64,000 bases of DNA, taken from the NCBI GenBank assembly GCA_016709305.1, contig JADJNA010000053.1:59176-123175 (forward strand), given 5' to 3'. Within the stretch, counting starts at the first letter, position 1. Each line of letters opens with the position of its first letter. A program made the translations under genes and the position numbers. Below, piece after piece: positions 52,447-60,015 of the stretch. Under the pieces are notes generated by a model. The model ran no database searches and was not told where the DNA came from. It was given only the letters and a program-made list of their open reading frames with translations. Origin of the DNA: Candidatus Villigracilis saccharophilus. GTDB taxonomy: Bacteria; Chloroflexota; Anaerolineae; Anaerolineales; Villigracilaceae.

Positions 52447-52548
52447 TGGACTCCTGTTTCATAACGGGGATAATCTCATTATACGGCTTAAGAAAATTGA
52501 GATGCTATTCTCAACAACTTCTGAACATCTTTTTGATATGATTACCTT

Positions 52549-52929
52549 ATGTCTAAAACCATCCTTGTTGCTGACGATAAAGCCAACGCCGTGCCACGCC
52601 GCGCGGGACATGTCACAGCCGTCCCTGAGACTCTCTCCCTTGGCGGAATCCAACTTTCCGTTGAATCCCGAACCGTGAAGTCGTTCGGACGCCCCGTCAG
52701 CCTGACTCCGTCCGAGTTTGATCTGCTGCATGTTTTGATGTCTGCTCCAGGGAAAGTATTCTCGCGCTCCGAGTTGCTTCTCAAATTTCAGGGCAATACA
52801 CATGCAGGTAGCGAGAGATCGGTCGATGTCCACATTCGTAATTTGCGAATCAAGGTCGAACCTAACTCGTCGGAACCGATCTACATTGAAACAGTATTTG
52901 GGGTTGGATACAGATTCAACATCGATTAA
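52549..52929 (+). CDS. Stand-alone OmpR/PhoB-type winged-helix protein
   Basis: This is a 126-residue protein. Residues 30-126 are a Trans_reg_C (winged helix) domain: GIQLSVESRTVKSFGRPVSL, TPSEFDLLHVLMSAPGKVFS and YIETVFGVGYRFNID, which are the hallmarks of response-regulator output domains. The first 25 residues are too short for a receiver, although MSKTILVADDKAN mimics the start of one (ILVADD). It therefore looks like a response regulator with most of its receiver deleted, or an orphan DNA-binding protein. Direct phosphorylation is impossible. DNA-binding is likely. Confidence 0.82.
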   Translation: MSKTILVADDKANAVPRRAGHVTAVPETLSLGGIQLSVESRTVKSFGRPVSLTPSEFDLLHVLMSAPGKVFSRSELLLKFQGNTHAGSERSVDVHIRNLRIKVEPNSSEPIYIETVFGVGYRFNID

Positions 52930-52954
52930 CCAGATGCCGAACTTAAAAAAATAA

Positions 52955-52987
52955 ACTCGCTCACGAAAGATAATTTCGTGGGCGAGT
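52955..52987. terminator. Bidirectional terminator hairpin
   Basis: ACTCGCTCACGAAA (52955-52968) and TTTCGTGGGCGAGT (52974-52987) pair with one mismatch-type G-U. T-rich tracts flank both sides. It lies between converging genes. Confidence 0.8.
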
Positions 52988-53030
52988 CATGTTTTTACCT
53001 GATTATTTGTCTACGTATTTACTTTCCTGC

Positions 53031-53582
53031 TCACTCTGTAAACAAAGGCAAATGCCCCAAAGAATAAATGTGCATCCATTGGGCGCGGTCGCCTTCGGTG
53101 AGGATGGCCGCTTCCGCAGCCACATCCGCTTTCGCCATATTCAGGATCATTCTCATTCCTTGTAAAGTGGAACCGGTGCTGATCACATCATCCAAAATAA
53201 CCACCTTCTTACCGGTAATAAGATTGCGGTCTTTCTCATCCAATATCAACACCTGCGGCTGCCCAGTGGTAATGGATAATGTTTCCGCTTTGATCGCGTC
53301 GCCCATGTATGGTTTGTACGATTTGCGTAGAACCACATAAGGTTTCTTAGTTTCGATTGAGAGCGCATACGCAAGCGGAATGGATTTTGCTTCCGCCGTC
53401 ACGAGGATGTCGTAATCCACTTCATTAAGTTTTTTTGCGAGTTCACGCCCGCATGCCTGAACTAATTCAGTGTCGCCAAGAATATTTAAGATCGCGATCC
53501 GCAGGCCGGGCTTGATCTCAAACAAACGCAGTTCACGCTTCACGCCGGCGATCTCTATGGGATAGGTTTCACGTTTTGTCAT
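53031..53582 (-). CDS. Phosphoribosyltransferase (adenine PRT-like)
   Basis: This protein of about 183 residues begins at the ATG at 53582, with GGAGG 5 bases upstream; an upstream ATG at 53627 lacks a site. The PRPP-binding motif VVILDDVISTGSTLQGMRM is typical of type I PRTases. ILVTAEAKSIPLAYALSIE and KPYVVLRKSYKPYMGD resemble adenine or xanthine PRTs. The specific base is not predictable. Cytosolic, in purine salvage or its regulation. Confidence 0.87.
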   Translation of the reverse strand: MTKRETYPIEIAGVKRELRLFEIKPGLRIAILNILGDTELVQACGRELAKKLNEVDYDILVTAEAKSIPLAYALSIETKKPYVVLRKSYKPYMGDAIKAETLSITTGQPQVLILDEKDRNLITGKKVVILDDVISTGSTLQGMRMILNMAKADVAAEAAILTEGDRAQWMHIYSLGHLPLFTE

Positions 53583-53672
53583 AATTTCCTCCGTAAGGAA
53601 TGTTATTTTGCGCGTGTAGTTTATCACGGATACAGTTGGGGATTCGGATAATTCCGCATAGAATATTTGTGC

Positions 53673-53684
53673 TATACTCTGCCC
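53673..53684 (+). promoter_or_regulatory. Possible leaderless promoter -10
   Basis: TATACT (53673-53678) is followed by six bases and then the ATG at 53685. The -35 is weak. Confidence 0.4.
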
Positions 53685-53918
53685 ATGCCCGTCATCCGCG
53701 CCTCTGAAATTGGAAGTTATCTATACTGCCGTCGCGCCTGGCGTTACCGCAAACTGGGTGTGGAATCGGAGAACAAAGCAGAGCTGGCCGCGGGAACCGA
53801 ACTACACCGTCAGCACGGACGGAAAGCACTCTCCGCGGGTCTCTTCCGCACCTTTGGCATGATCCTGCTTCTCGGGGCGATTCTTTTGCTGGTGGCGTAT
53901 TGCACCGCGCAATTATAG
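53685..53918 (+). CDS. Membrane-anchored Cas4/Dna2 N-terminal-like protein
   Basis: This is a 77-residue protein. Residues 1-50 match the N-terminal module of Cas4/Dna2-type nucleases: a Cys in GSYLYCRRAWRYRKLGV, and a G-x3-H motif (AAGTELHRQH) that forms part of the active site. Residues 53-76 form a transmembrane helix (GMILLLGAILLLVAY). The rest of the nuclease is missing here but appears in the gene at 54578. The start at 53685 is preferred over an in-frame ATG at 53667, which falls upstream of the -10-like element. Together the two proteins could assemble one nuclease on the membrane. Confidence 0.68.
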   Translation: MPVIRASEIGSYLYCRRAWRYRKLGVESENKAELAAGTELHRQHGRKALSAGLFRTFGMILLLGAILLLVAYCTAQL

Positions 53919-53925
53919 GAACACA

Positions 53926-54558
53926 ATGACCAACCTTTTAAGCCGTCTTGGCTACCTGCAAACCCGACGTGATCGAACGCCCAATCTCGATTTGGCGCGC
54001 GACCTCGCTGCGCGCGATGACATCGACGGCATCCGCGAGATCGCCGAGAATATGTGGAACGAGAATAAGAATATTCACAGCGACTGCATGAACGTGATGT
54101 ATGAGATCGCCATCGTTGACCCAAACCTAGTCACTCCCTACGCTGTCGATTTTATTAAATTCCTGAAAAGCAAATATCCTGACATGGTAACCGGCGCCAT
54201 CACCGCGCTCGCCGAGATCGCCAAGGTCAAACCCGAATTTCTATTCAAACACTTAAGTGATCTCAAGAAGATCAAAGAAATCAGCACCGGCATGACCCTT
54301 AATAAATCCATTTCGGCGCTGGCGCAAACATCCTCGGCAAATGAAGAATACGGGAGTGTGCTCTTTCCATATCTGCTTGAACATCTAGCAACCTGTTATT
54401 TTAAGGAAATACCCGAACATGCGGAAAGAATTCTGCCCGCAGTAAATGAATACAATAAATATGAATTCATCAAGACACTGGAAAAACGGATAGAACTCTT
54501 ATCCGGTTCGGATTTTACACGCTTAAAAAAAATAATAAGAATAGCCGAAAAACTTTAA
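53926..54558 (+). CDS. Hypothetical HEAT-like helical protein
   Basis: This is a 210-residue, almost entirely alpha-helical protein. Repeats of about 35-40 residues such as DMVTGAITALAEIAKVKPEFL suggest HEAT or ARM-like solenoid turns. There is no membrane segment, signal or catalytic motif. It lies between the two Cas4-like fragments, 7 bases after the first and 19 before the second, and all three run in the same direction. It may be a scaffold or substrate-recognition partner of the split nuclease. Confidence 0.62.
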   Translation: MTNLLSRLGYLQTRRDRTPNLDLARDLAARDDIDGIREIAENMWNENKNIHSDCMNVMYEIAIVDPNLVTPYAVDFIKFLKSKYPDMVTGAITALAEIAKVKPEFLFKHLSDLKKIKEISTGMTLNKSISALAQTSSANEEYGSVLFPYLLEHLATCYFKEIPEHAERILPAVNEYNKYEFIKTLEKRIELLSGSDFTRLKKIIRIAEKL

Positions 54559-54577
54559 TCTCAAGCAGAGAATCCAC

Positions 54578-55090
54578 GTGCTGTATATCGCCCTTGCGTT
54601 ATTCATCTTTGCCCTTTTGTTCTTTCGCAAATCCACATCCCAGCGGAAGGAAGCTGGTCTGCCCGGCGGCCGCATCATCTACACCGATACGCGCGGATGG
54701 GGAAAATTGGAGAAGCCACTTTATTATTCCGCGCTGGAATTAACAGGCAAGCCGGATTACCTTATCGAGCAGAACGGAAAGATCATCCCCGTGGAGGTTA
54801 AATCCGGGCGCGCGCCGGAGGCTCCTTATGATTCACATATTTATCAACTCGCCGCGTATTGTCTGTTGGTCGAAAAATGCTATGACACACGTCCTCCATA
54901 CGGAATTATCCATTATGAGAACCGCGACTTTGCAATAGATTACACCAAAGAATTGGAAAACTCGCTGGTTGACCTGCTTGTGGAGATGAAACGTGACGAA
55001 CACAAGAAAGAAGTCCCGCGCTCCCATGAGCAGGCCGCACGCTGTGCAAAATGCGGATTCAAACATGCCTGTGATCAAAGCCTTGCATAA
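54578..55090 (+). CDS. Membrane-anchored Cas4/Dna2 PD-(D/E)xK nuclease part
   Basis: This is a 170-residue protein starting at GTG 54578. Residues 1-17 form a membrane helix (LYIALALFIFALLFF), followed by the nuclease part. The catalytic residues are in TGKPDYLIEQNGKIIPVEVKSG (Asp, then Glu-x-Lys). The Gln-containing motif IYQLAAYCLLVE and a Tyr follow. The C-terminus has three cysteines (RCAKCGFKHAC) in the same place as the Fe-S ligands of Cas4. In Cas4 the fourth ligand is the N-terminal Cys, here found in the protein at 53685. Cytoplasmic orientation of the nuclease is likely. No CRISPR genes are nearby. Confidence 0.75.
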   Translation: MLYIALALFIFALLFFRKSTSQRKEAGLPGGRIIYTDTRGWGKLEKPLYYSALELTGKPDYLIEQNGKIIPVEVKSGRAPEAPYDSHIYQLAAYCLLVEKCYDTRPPYGIIHYENRDFAIDYTKELENSLVDLLVEMKRDEHKKEVPRSHEQAARCAKCGFKHACDQSLA

Positions 55091-55121
55091 AAGCGAATCA
55101 ACGTTGTGACATTACAAAAGG

Positions 55122-55133
55122 TATAATTTCGTT
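55122..55133 (+). promoter_or_regulatory. Possible leaderless promoter -10 of nadK
   Basis: TATAAT (55122-55127) is followed by TTCGTT and then the ATG at 55134. No AGGAG site is seen. Confidence 0.45.
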
Positions 55134-55997
55134 ATGTCAGCTTCCTTCATCCCAAAGCGTCCAATTGTCACAGCCTACCCCAAAATGCCCGAGGCTTTTG
55201 CAGAAGCGGAAGCCATGTCTGCCTTTCTCAAGAAAAAGGGATTGAACGCAGACCACGGTTCCTTGTACGATGAAGAACTGCGCAACCGGGTCAAGAAGGG
55301 CGAATACGACATGCTCATTGCAGTCGGCGGTGACGGGAGTGTACTGCGCGCCGGTCACTTGTGCGCCCCCAGCCGGGTGCCGATCCTCGGGGTGAATCTT
55401 GGTCGTTTGGGATTCCTGATCCAGGTTGAGCGCAATGAATGGCAGGATTACTTTGAAAAATTATTCAACGGCGAAGGATGGATCGAGAACCGCATGATGC
55501 TGCGGGCCGAACACATCCGCGCCGGTGAAAGCCTTGGCAAATCGAACGCCTTGAATGAAGTCGTCGTGGCGCGCGGACAGAACCTGCGCCCGGTCCGTCT
55601 GACCGCATCCGTCGATGGACGCCGACTTACCAGCTACGTCGCAGATGGGATCATCGCCGCCACAGCCACCGGCTCCACGGCATACGCGCTCGCGGCAGGC
55701 GGACCCATCCTGCCGCCGGAACTGCGCAATATTTTACTTGTGCCCATCGCGCCGCATCTTTCAGTAGACCGCGCAGTAGTTTTATCAGAAGGCTCTTCGG
55801 TCAGCATTGTGCCCAACAGCGAAAATTCAGTTGTTAGCGTCGATGGTCAATTGCCAACGCCGCTGATGGAAGACGATGTTGTAAAAGTGACCGTTGCCGA
55901 TGTGACCGCGCAATTTGTCCGCTTTGGCGACCCGGGCTATTTCTACCGCAACCTCACCGCACATATGAATGAAAATTCTTTAGGATTTCCCCGATGA
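55134..55997 (+). CDS. nadK: NAD kinase
   Basis: This is a 287-residue enzyme phosphorylating NAD to NADP. The catalytic GGDGS motif is in MLIAVGGDGSVLRAGHLC. GVNLGRLGFLIQV and the second conserved region ADGIIAATATGSTAYALAAGGP are clear. Substrate and polyphosphate-type sites are conserved enough for a functional enzyme. ATGA overlap with the next gene. A -10-like TATAAT lies 6 bases before the ATG. The operon continues to recN. Confidence 0.94.
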   Translation: MSASFIPKRPIVTAYPKMPEAFAEAEAMSAFLKKKGLNADHGSLYDEELRNRVKKGEYDMLIAVGGDGSVLRAGHLCAPSRVPILGVNLGRLGFLIQVERNEWQDYFEKLFNGEGWIENRMMLRAEHIRAGESLGKSNALNEVVVARGQNLRPVRLTASVDGRRLTSYVADGIIAATATGSTAYALAAGGPILPPELRNILLVPIAPHLSVDRAVVLSEGSSVSIVPNSENSVVSVDGQLPTPLMEDDVVKVTVADVTAQFVRFGDPGYFYRNLTAHMNENSLGFPR

Positions 55998-56518
55998 CAG
56001 AAACCACATCCACTACTTTACATTGTTATGTTCACCCAACCCGTGAAACCATGCTGCGCTGCAAGCGCTGTGAAAGACCGATCTGCGCTTCCTGCGCGCA
56101 GCGCACACCCACCGGCTATCTTTGCAATGAATGCGTGAACCAGCATAAAAAAATATTCGATACCGCGCTCTGGTACGACTACTTGATCGGACCGGGCATT
56201 ATATTTATTCTTTCCCTGATTGCAAGCGGATTACTGGCGTTCATCGCCAGTTTTATTGGCTTTTACATGATATTCGTTGCCTTTGCGATCGCCGGCGGCG
56301 CGGGGGTGTTCCTCTCCAATGTTGCATTACGAGTGACCAGCAAACGTCGCTCCCGCCCGCTCTTTATTACCTGCGCGGCAGGTGTTGCGCTGGGCGCGGT
56401 TCCCATTGGTTTGATGCTCCTGCTTTCAGGCGGGATACTACCCGTCATTTCCATTGGGATATACGCTGTCGTAGCCACATCCACCGTATATGCGCGGCTG
56501 GCGGGGATCCAGTTATAG
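55994..56518 (+). CDS. B-box-type zinc finger membrane protein
   Basis: This is a 174-residue protein. Residues 8-50 hold a zinc-binding B-box-like motif (CYVHPTRETMLRCKRC, PICASCAQR, GYLCNECV). Three or four membrane helices follow (about 63-88, 92-110, 128-150 and 155-172). It resembles bacterial proteins with a B-box zinc finger and a transmembrane part whose function is unknown. Its ATG overlaps the nadK stop, and its own stop is 3 bases before recN. Confidence 0.75.
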   Translation: MTETTSTTLHCYVHPTRETMLRCKRCERPICASCAQRTPTGYLCNECVNQHKKIFDTALWYDYLIGPGIIFILSLIASGLLAFIASFIGFYMIFVAFAIAGGAGVFLSNVALRVTSKRRSRPLFITCAAGVALGAVPIGLMLLLSGGILPVISIGIYAVVATSTVYARLAGIQL

Positions 56519-56521
56519 CCC

Positions 56522-58252
56522 ATGCTTACTGAACTTCACATCCAGAATTTTGCGATCATAGACAAACTTGATTTGCGCTTTGACTCCGGGCTGATCATCC
56601 TGACCGGCGAAACCGGCGCGGGCAAATCGATCATCCTCGATGCCGTGGTGATGCTGATCGGCGGCAAGGCAGACACGACCTTTGTGCGGACTGATTCAGA
56701 CGCGGCATTTGTCGAAGCGGTGTTCCATCTCACAGGTCCAGAAAAAGAAGCAGTGCACTTCGTTCTCAACCGTGAAGAATTAATGGATGATCCAAATTAC
56801 GTTGTACTCATGCGCGAAGTCCGCAAAGAGGGACGCAGTGTGGCTCGCATCAATGGGCGCACGGTCAATGTTGGATTATTGAAAGAACTTGGCGCGTTGT
56901 TAATCGACATCCACGGGCAGGCGGAGCATCTCTCTTTGCTCGATCCGCGCGCGCACCTGGGCCTGCTCGATCGCTACGCGGAAGTGGTACAGCCCCTTGG
57001 CGACTACCGCCAAACCTATCACTCGATCTTGAATCTGCGGCGCGAGCTGGCGGATCTTCGAAAAGCGCAATCCGATTCAGACCGCCGAATTGAAATGCTG
57101 ACCTATCAATCAGAGGAAATAGAATCTGCGAGATTAAAAGTTGGCGAAGATGAAGAGTTACGCAAGGAACGCGACCGTTTAGCGAACGCGGAATCTCTTG
57201 CGGAGAATGCACAGGAAGCGTTGGCTATCCTGGATGAGGGCTCACCTGAAACCCCCGCAGCCACAGACTTGATCGGCCAAGCAGCACAGGCATTGGCGAC
57301 CCTCGCAAAAATAGATGCGGGGCAGACCGAGCTATCGAATCAAGCGGAAATCTTGCTGGAAACAATATCAGACGTTGTTCACACTTTGCGCGACTACCTT
57401 GAAGAAATCGAATTTAATCCCAAACGCCTCGATGCTGTTGAAGAACGTTTGGATCTGATCCACTCTCTAAATAGAAAATATGGCGGTTCCATTCCGACTG
57501 TGCTTGTCTATGGAGCAGATGCCCGCAAACAACTTGAAACCATCACAGGCGCGGCAGACCGCATCAACGAATTGGAAATGCGGGAAGCGAATTTATTGGA
57601 AAAACTCGCAAAACAGGGCGTGGCGCTTTCTGAAAAACGCAAGTCCGCCGCGGTCAAAATGAGCAAAGGCATCGAAGCTGAATTGAATGATCTAAAAATG
57701 CAATCCGCCCGATTCAGTGTGGATTTCCAAACCAAACCCGACGTGAACGGCGCTCCCACCCAGAGCGGTGAGCGCATCGCGTTTGACCAGAACGGATTCG
57801 ACCGCGTGGAATTTTTAATCGCGCCAAATCCGGGCGAAGGTCTCAAACCACTTGCAAAGATCGCTTCCGGCGGCGAGACCTCGCGCTTGATGCTCGGATT
57901 AAAAAATATATTGGCGAAGGCTGATGAAGTCCCATCCCTGATCTTTGATGAGATAGATCAAGGCATAGGCGGGCGCGTGGGAATGGTGGTTGGGCACAAA
58001 CTTTGGAATCTTTCACGCACGCACCAGGTTTTTTGTGTGACACATCTTCCTCAACTGGCCGTATTTGGAGACCAGCATTATCAGGTTCAAAAACTCGTCG
58101 ACAATGGCCGCACACTTACGAAAGTTGACAAACTTGAAGGGGAGCCGCGCCTGCTTGAATTATCGCAAATGCTCGGAGAGGTCGGCGAAGGGACGTTGCG
58201 TTCCGCGCATGAATTATTACAACTCGCCCGCCAAATGATAAAGAGTAATTAA
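56522..58252 (+). CDS. recN: DNA repair protein RecN
   Basis: This is a 576-residue SMC-like ATPase for double-strand break repair. The N-terminal P-loop LTGETGAGKSIILDAV lies near residue 29, and the N-terminus MLTELHIQNFAIID is typical. Coiled-coil arms occupy about 155-380. The C-terminal signature LAKIASGGETSRLMLGLKNI and Walker B SLIFDEIDQGIGGRVG are complete. VTHLPQLAVFGDQHYQVQK ends the domain. Full length and intact. Last gene of the operon starting with nadK; followed by a terminator. Confidence 0.95.
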   Translation: MLTELHIQNFAIIDKLDLRFDSGLIILTGETGAGKSIILDAVVMLIGGKADTTFVRTDSDAAFVEAVFHLTGPEKEAVHFVLNREELMDDPNYVVLMREVRKEGRSVARINGRTVNVGLLKELGALLIDIHGQAEHLSLLDPRAHLGLLDRYAEVVQPLGDYRQTYHSILNLRRELADLRKAQSDSDRRIEMLTYQSEEIESARLKVGEDEELRKERDRLANAESLAENAQEALAILDEGSPETPAATDLIGQAAQALATLAKIDAGQTELSNQAEILLETISDVVHTLRDYLEEIEFNPKRLDAVEERLDLIHSLNRKYGGSIPTVLVYGADARKQLETITGAADRINELEMREANLLEKLAKQGVALSEKRKSAAVKMSKGIEAELNDLKMQSARFSVDFQTKPDVNGAPTQSGERIAFDQNGFDRVEFLIAPNPGEGLKPLAKIASGGETSRLMLGLKNILAKADEVPSLIFDEIDQGIGGRVGMVVGHKLWNLSRTHQVFCVTHLPQLAVFGDQHYQVQKLVDNGRTLTKVDKLEGEPRLLELSQMLGEVGEGTLRSAHELLQLARQMIKSN

Positions 58253-58256
58253 TAGA

Positions 58257-58286
58257 AAAAACTCCCGCGGTTTCGCGGGAGTTTTT
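58257..58286 (+). terminator. Terminator after recN
   Basis: A 13-bp perfect stem AAAAACTCCCGCG/CGCGGGAGTTTTT (58257-58269 and 58274-58286) with loop GTTT, starting 4 bases after the stop. Confidence 0.92.
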
Positions 58287-58320
58287 TCTAAAGTTATGAC
58301 ATTATTAGCAACATGATTAA

Positions 58321-58363
58321 ATGATGACCGCCAGGGTGAGGGGGGCACCCTGGCGGTCATCAT
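58321..58363. repeat. 18-bp perfect inverted repeat beside tRNA-Arg
   Basis: ATGATGACCGCCAGGGTG (58321-58338) and its inverted copy (58346-58363) with a G-rich 7-base loop. Only the left part is kept in copy B (59450-59659). Confidence 0.75.
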
Positions 58364-58444
58364 TGTTGATATTACTATAAGGATAATTTTCACACAAGAC
58401 TTATGGATTAGAGAAACCTTAAGGTTTCAGTTAAAAACAACAGT

Positions 58445-58515
58445 GCCCCGAGTAGGAATCGGACCTACATCTAAGCCTTAGGAGTGCTTTGTTCTGTCCA
58501 TTGAACTATCGGGGC
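58445..58515 (-). tRNA. tRNA-Arg (anticodon CCT)
   Basis: Minus-strand cloverleaf: acceptor GCCCCGA pairs with TCGGGGC, D-arm TAGTTCAATGGACAGAAC, anticodon loop CTCCTAA with CCT, T-arm GTAGG-TCCGATT-CCTAC, discriminator A at 58444. CCA is not encoded. The anticodon stem has one A-G mismatch at its end, so it is slightly imperfect. Confidence 0.9.
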
Positions 58516-59449
58516 GACGTTGAGATTATACACAAAAGAATGGAATATATCCATTGCTGTGCATCACCAGACTTCGAGAACGGGCCTGACCCATGTTGTT
58601 CCAGATAACGAAAATCCTCGAAACGCCAAAGATAAATGTAGATCGGAAAGAGCAACACTTTGATTGACTGCTCCAACAACATTGATTGACATTTCTTCCG
58701 CTCTGGAATTTCCTTTTGTACCAGAGGCTGATCAAGGCGCCAGTTTTTTGAAATGCAGTTCCAGGCTCTACCCGACTCTCCCGAGTTGAAAGGTCGAGTA
58801 TGATCTTGATACTGCCAATCAATCTTGAAAGGTTTCCATGCTTGCAGAGAACCTGTTTCCCATCCGAGGGCTCAAGATGCGGTTGCTGATGCAGCGGATC
58901 CGCCAGCCTAAATGCGAAAATGCTCTACCAGAAAAGGTTCATAGCGGCACTCGGACCACTTCTGGATCAGCACATCCAACTCCAGCAGCCGCCGTGAACA
59001 CGTCAATTTGGTGCTGCCGGGAAACCCTCGGTGCTGCCAGGGCAGACCAAACGCAGGCGCCCCACGAATATTTTGACCAAAGAGCACGGCTGCGCGACTT
59101 CAGCCGGGCAAGCTCTGGCGTGTTCATTATTCCGGCTGAGTACTTTTAGGCACTCGCGGCAGTAGCTTCTCCCGCGGAAGCGACAATGATCCATACCATT
59201 TCTCCGGTTTCCAGTCCATGCGTACACACTGCACAATCCGCTGAAATGGTTTCGGGCGCAAGGTTGAAGAACTTTGACCAACTGTCAGGGTGTCGATCAG
59301 GTCGACAATATACTGCCCGCCTTCAGATTTAGACTCTCATGCTGAACCGTGAGAGATTTTTGCACGAACTTCACCAGCAAGTCCAGGTGCTCGAACTCTA
59401 CCGGTAAATATCAAAGAGCGCTAACCAAATGCGGATGCGAGCCAAGTAG

Positions 59450-59659
59450 GACATTATTAGCCATTTCCGCCAGGGTGAGCGGGGCTTTTTGCATCACAAT
59501 TACTAGAAGGATAATTTCCACAAGGCCGATTCGCGAAACCTTTTGGCATTCAGCAAAATATCAGTGCCCGAGAGATTCGACCTATAATCAAGCCTTAGGA
59601 GTGGCCCCATCGAACTATCGGGGCGACTCCAGATCCAAAAAGAATGGAATACATCCATG
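59450..59659. repeat. Duplicated tRNA-Arg region, copy B (diverged)
   Basis: This is the partner of 58298-58554, with many substitutions and small deletions. It contains a tRNA remnant. Order and orientation are the same as in copy A. Confidence 0.65.
59565..59624 (-). pseudogene. tRNA-Arg remnant
   Basis: It retains the acceptor 5' side (TCGGGGC on the plus strand), the CCTAAGGCTT anticodon region and the 3' GCCC. It has lost about 10 bases, mostly in the D-arm, so it cannot fold as a tRNA. Confidence 0.7.
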
Positions 59660-60015
59660 AGTTGCAATGTGAAGAGTCAGTTACAGGTCCTGGCGGGTGG
59701 ACAATAACTTTCTACGTGACCATCTCACACTTCGTCCGCGCAATGCGACTTCCCCGCCGTAGGCAGAAGAAAGATTGGATCAAAAAATGTACCCAAGACT
59801 AATCAACGATGACGCAGTTTGTAGAACTGCCCCGTGAAAAAAATCTGAACAATTATCAAAATCCAAATACGAATTTTGATGTACTCGTAGATGCGAAATC
59901 GAACTGCCGAGGCTAAAATCGAGACAATTGCAAGATAAATGTTACTATATTTGATTTTGTCATATTTGGATTCCATTAAGCAAGTGACGCTCTTCGTCAA
60001 GTGACTGTCAATTAC

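Larger units (their letters stand above)
58298..58554. repeat. Duplicated tRNA-Arg region, copy A
   Basis: This block contains an intact palindrome and tRNA-Arg. A diverged copy B lies at 59450-59659. Shared blocks in order: GACATTATTAG, CCGCCAGGGTGAG, AAGGATAATTT, GAAACCTT, CAGTGCCC, AGCCTTAGGAGTG, GAACTATCGGGGCGAC and AAAGAATGGAATA. Confidence 0.7.
58516..60015. other. Non-coding or decayed region downstream of tRNA-Arg
   Basis: About 1.5 kb without any credible gene. Open frames are short and overlap on all strands. Fragments on the minus strand between 58840 and 59420 look like a broken transposase or other mobile coding sequence, but no family is recognised. The segment ends with copy B of the tRNA block and AT-rich DNA (59800-60000). 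Confidence 0.5.

Noticed and set aside
53685..55090. A CRISPR-Cas locus near the Cas4-like genes
   Set aside because: No direct-repeat array or other cas gene is present in the window; the proteins only resemble Cas4.
58838..59149. A 103-codon open frame in the gap after tRNA-Arg
   Set aside because: Overlapping frames on both strands are equally long and none resembles a known protein; more likely decayed DNA.
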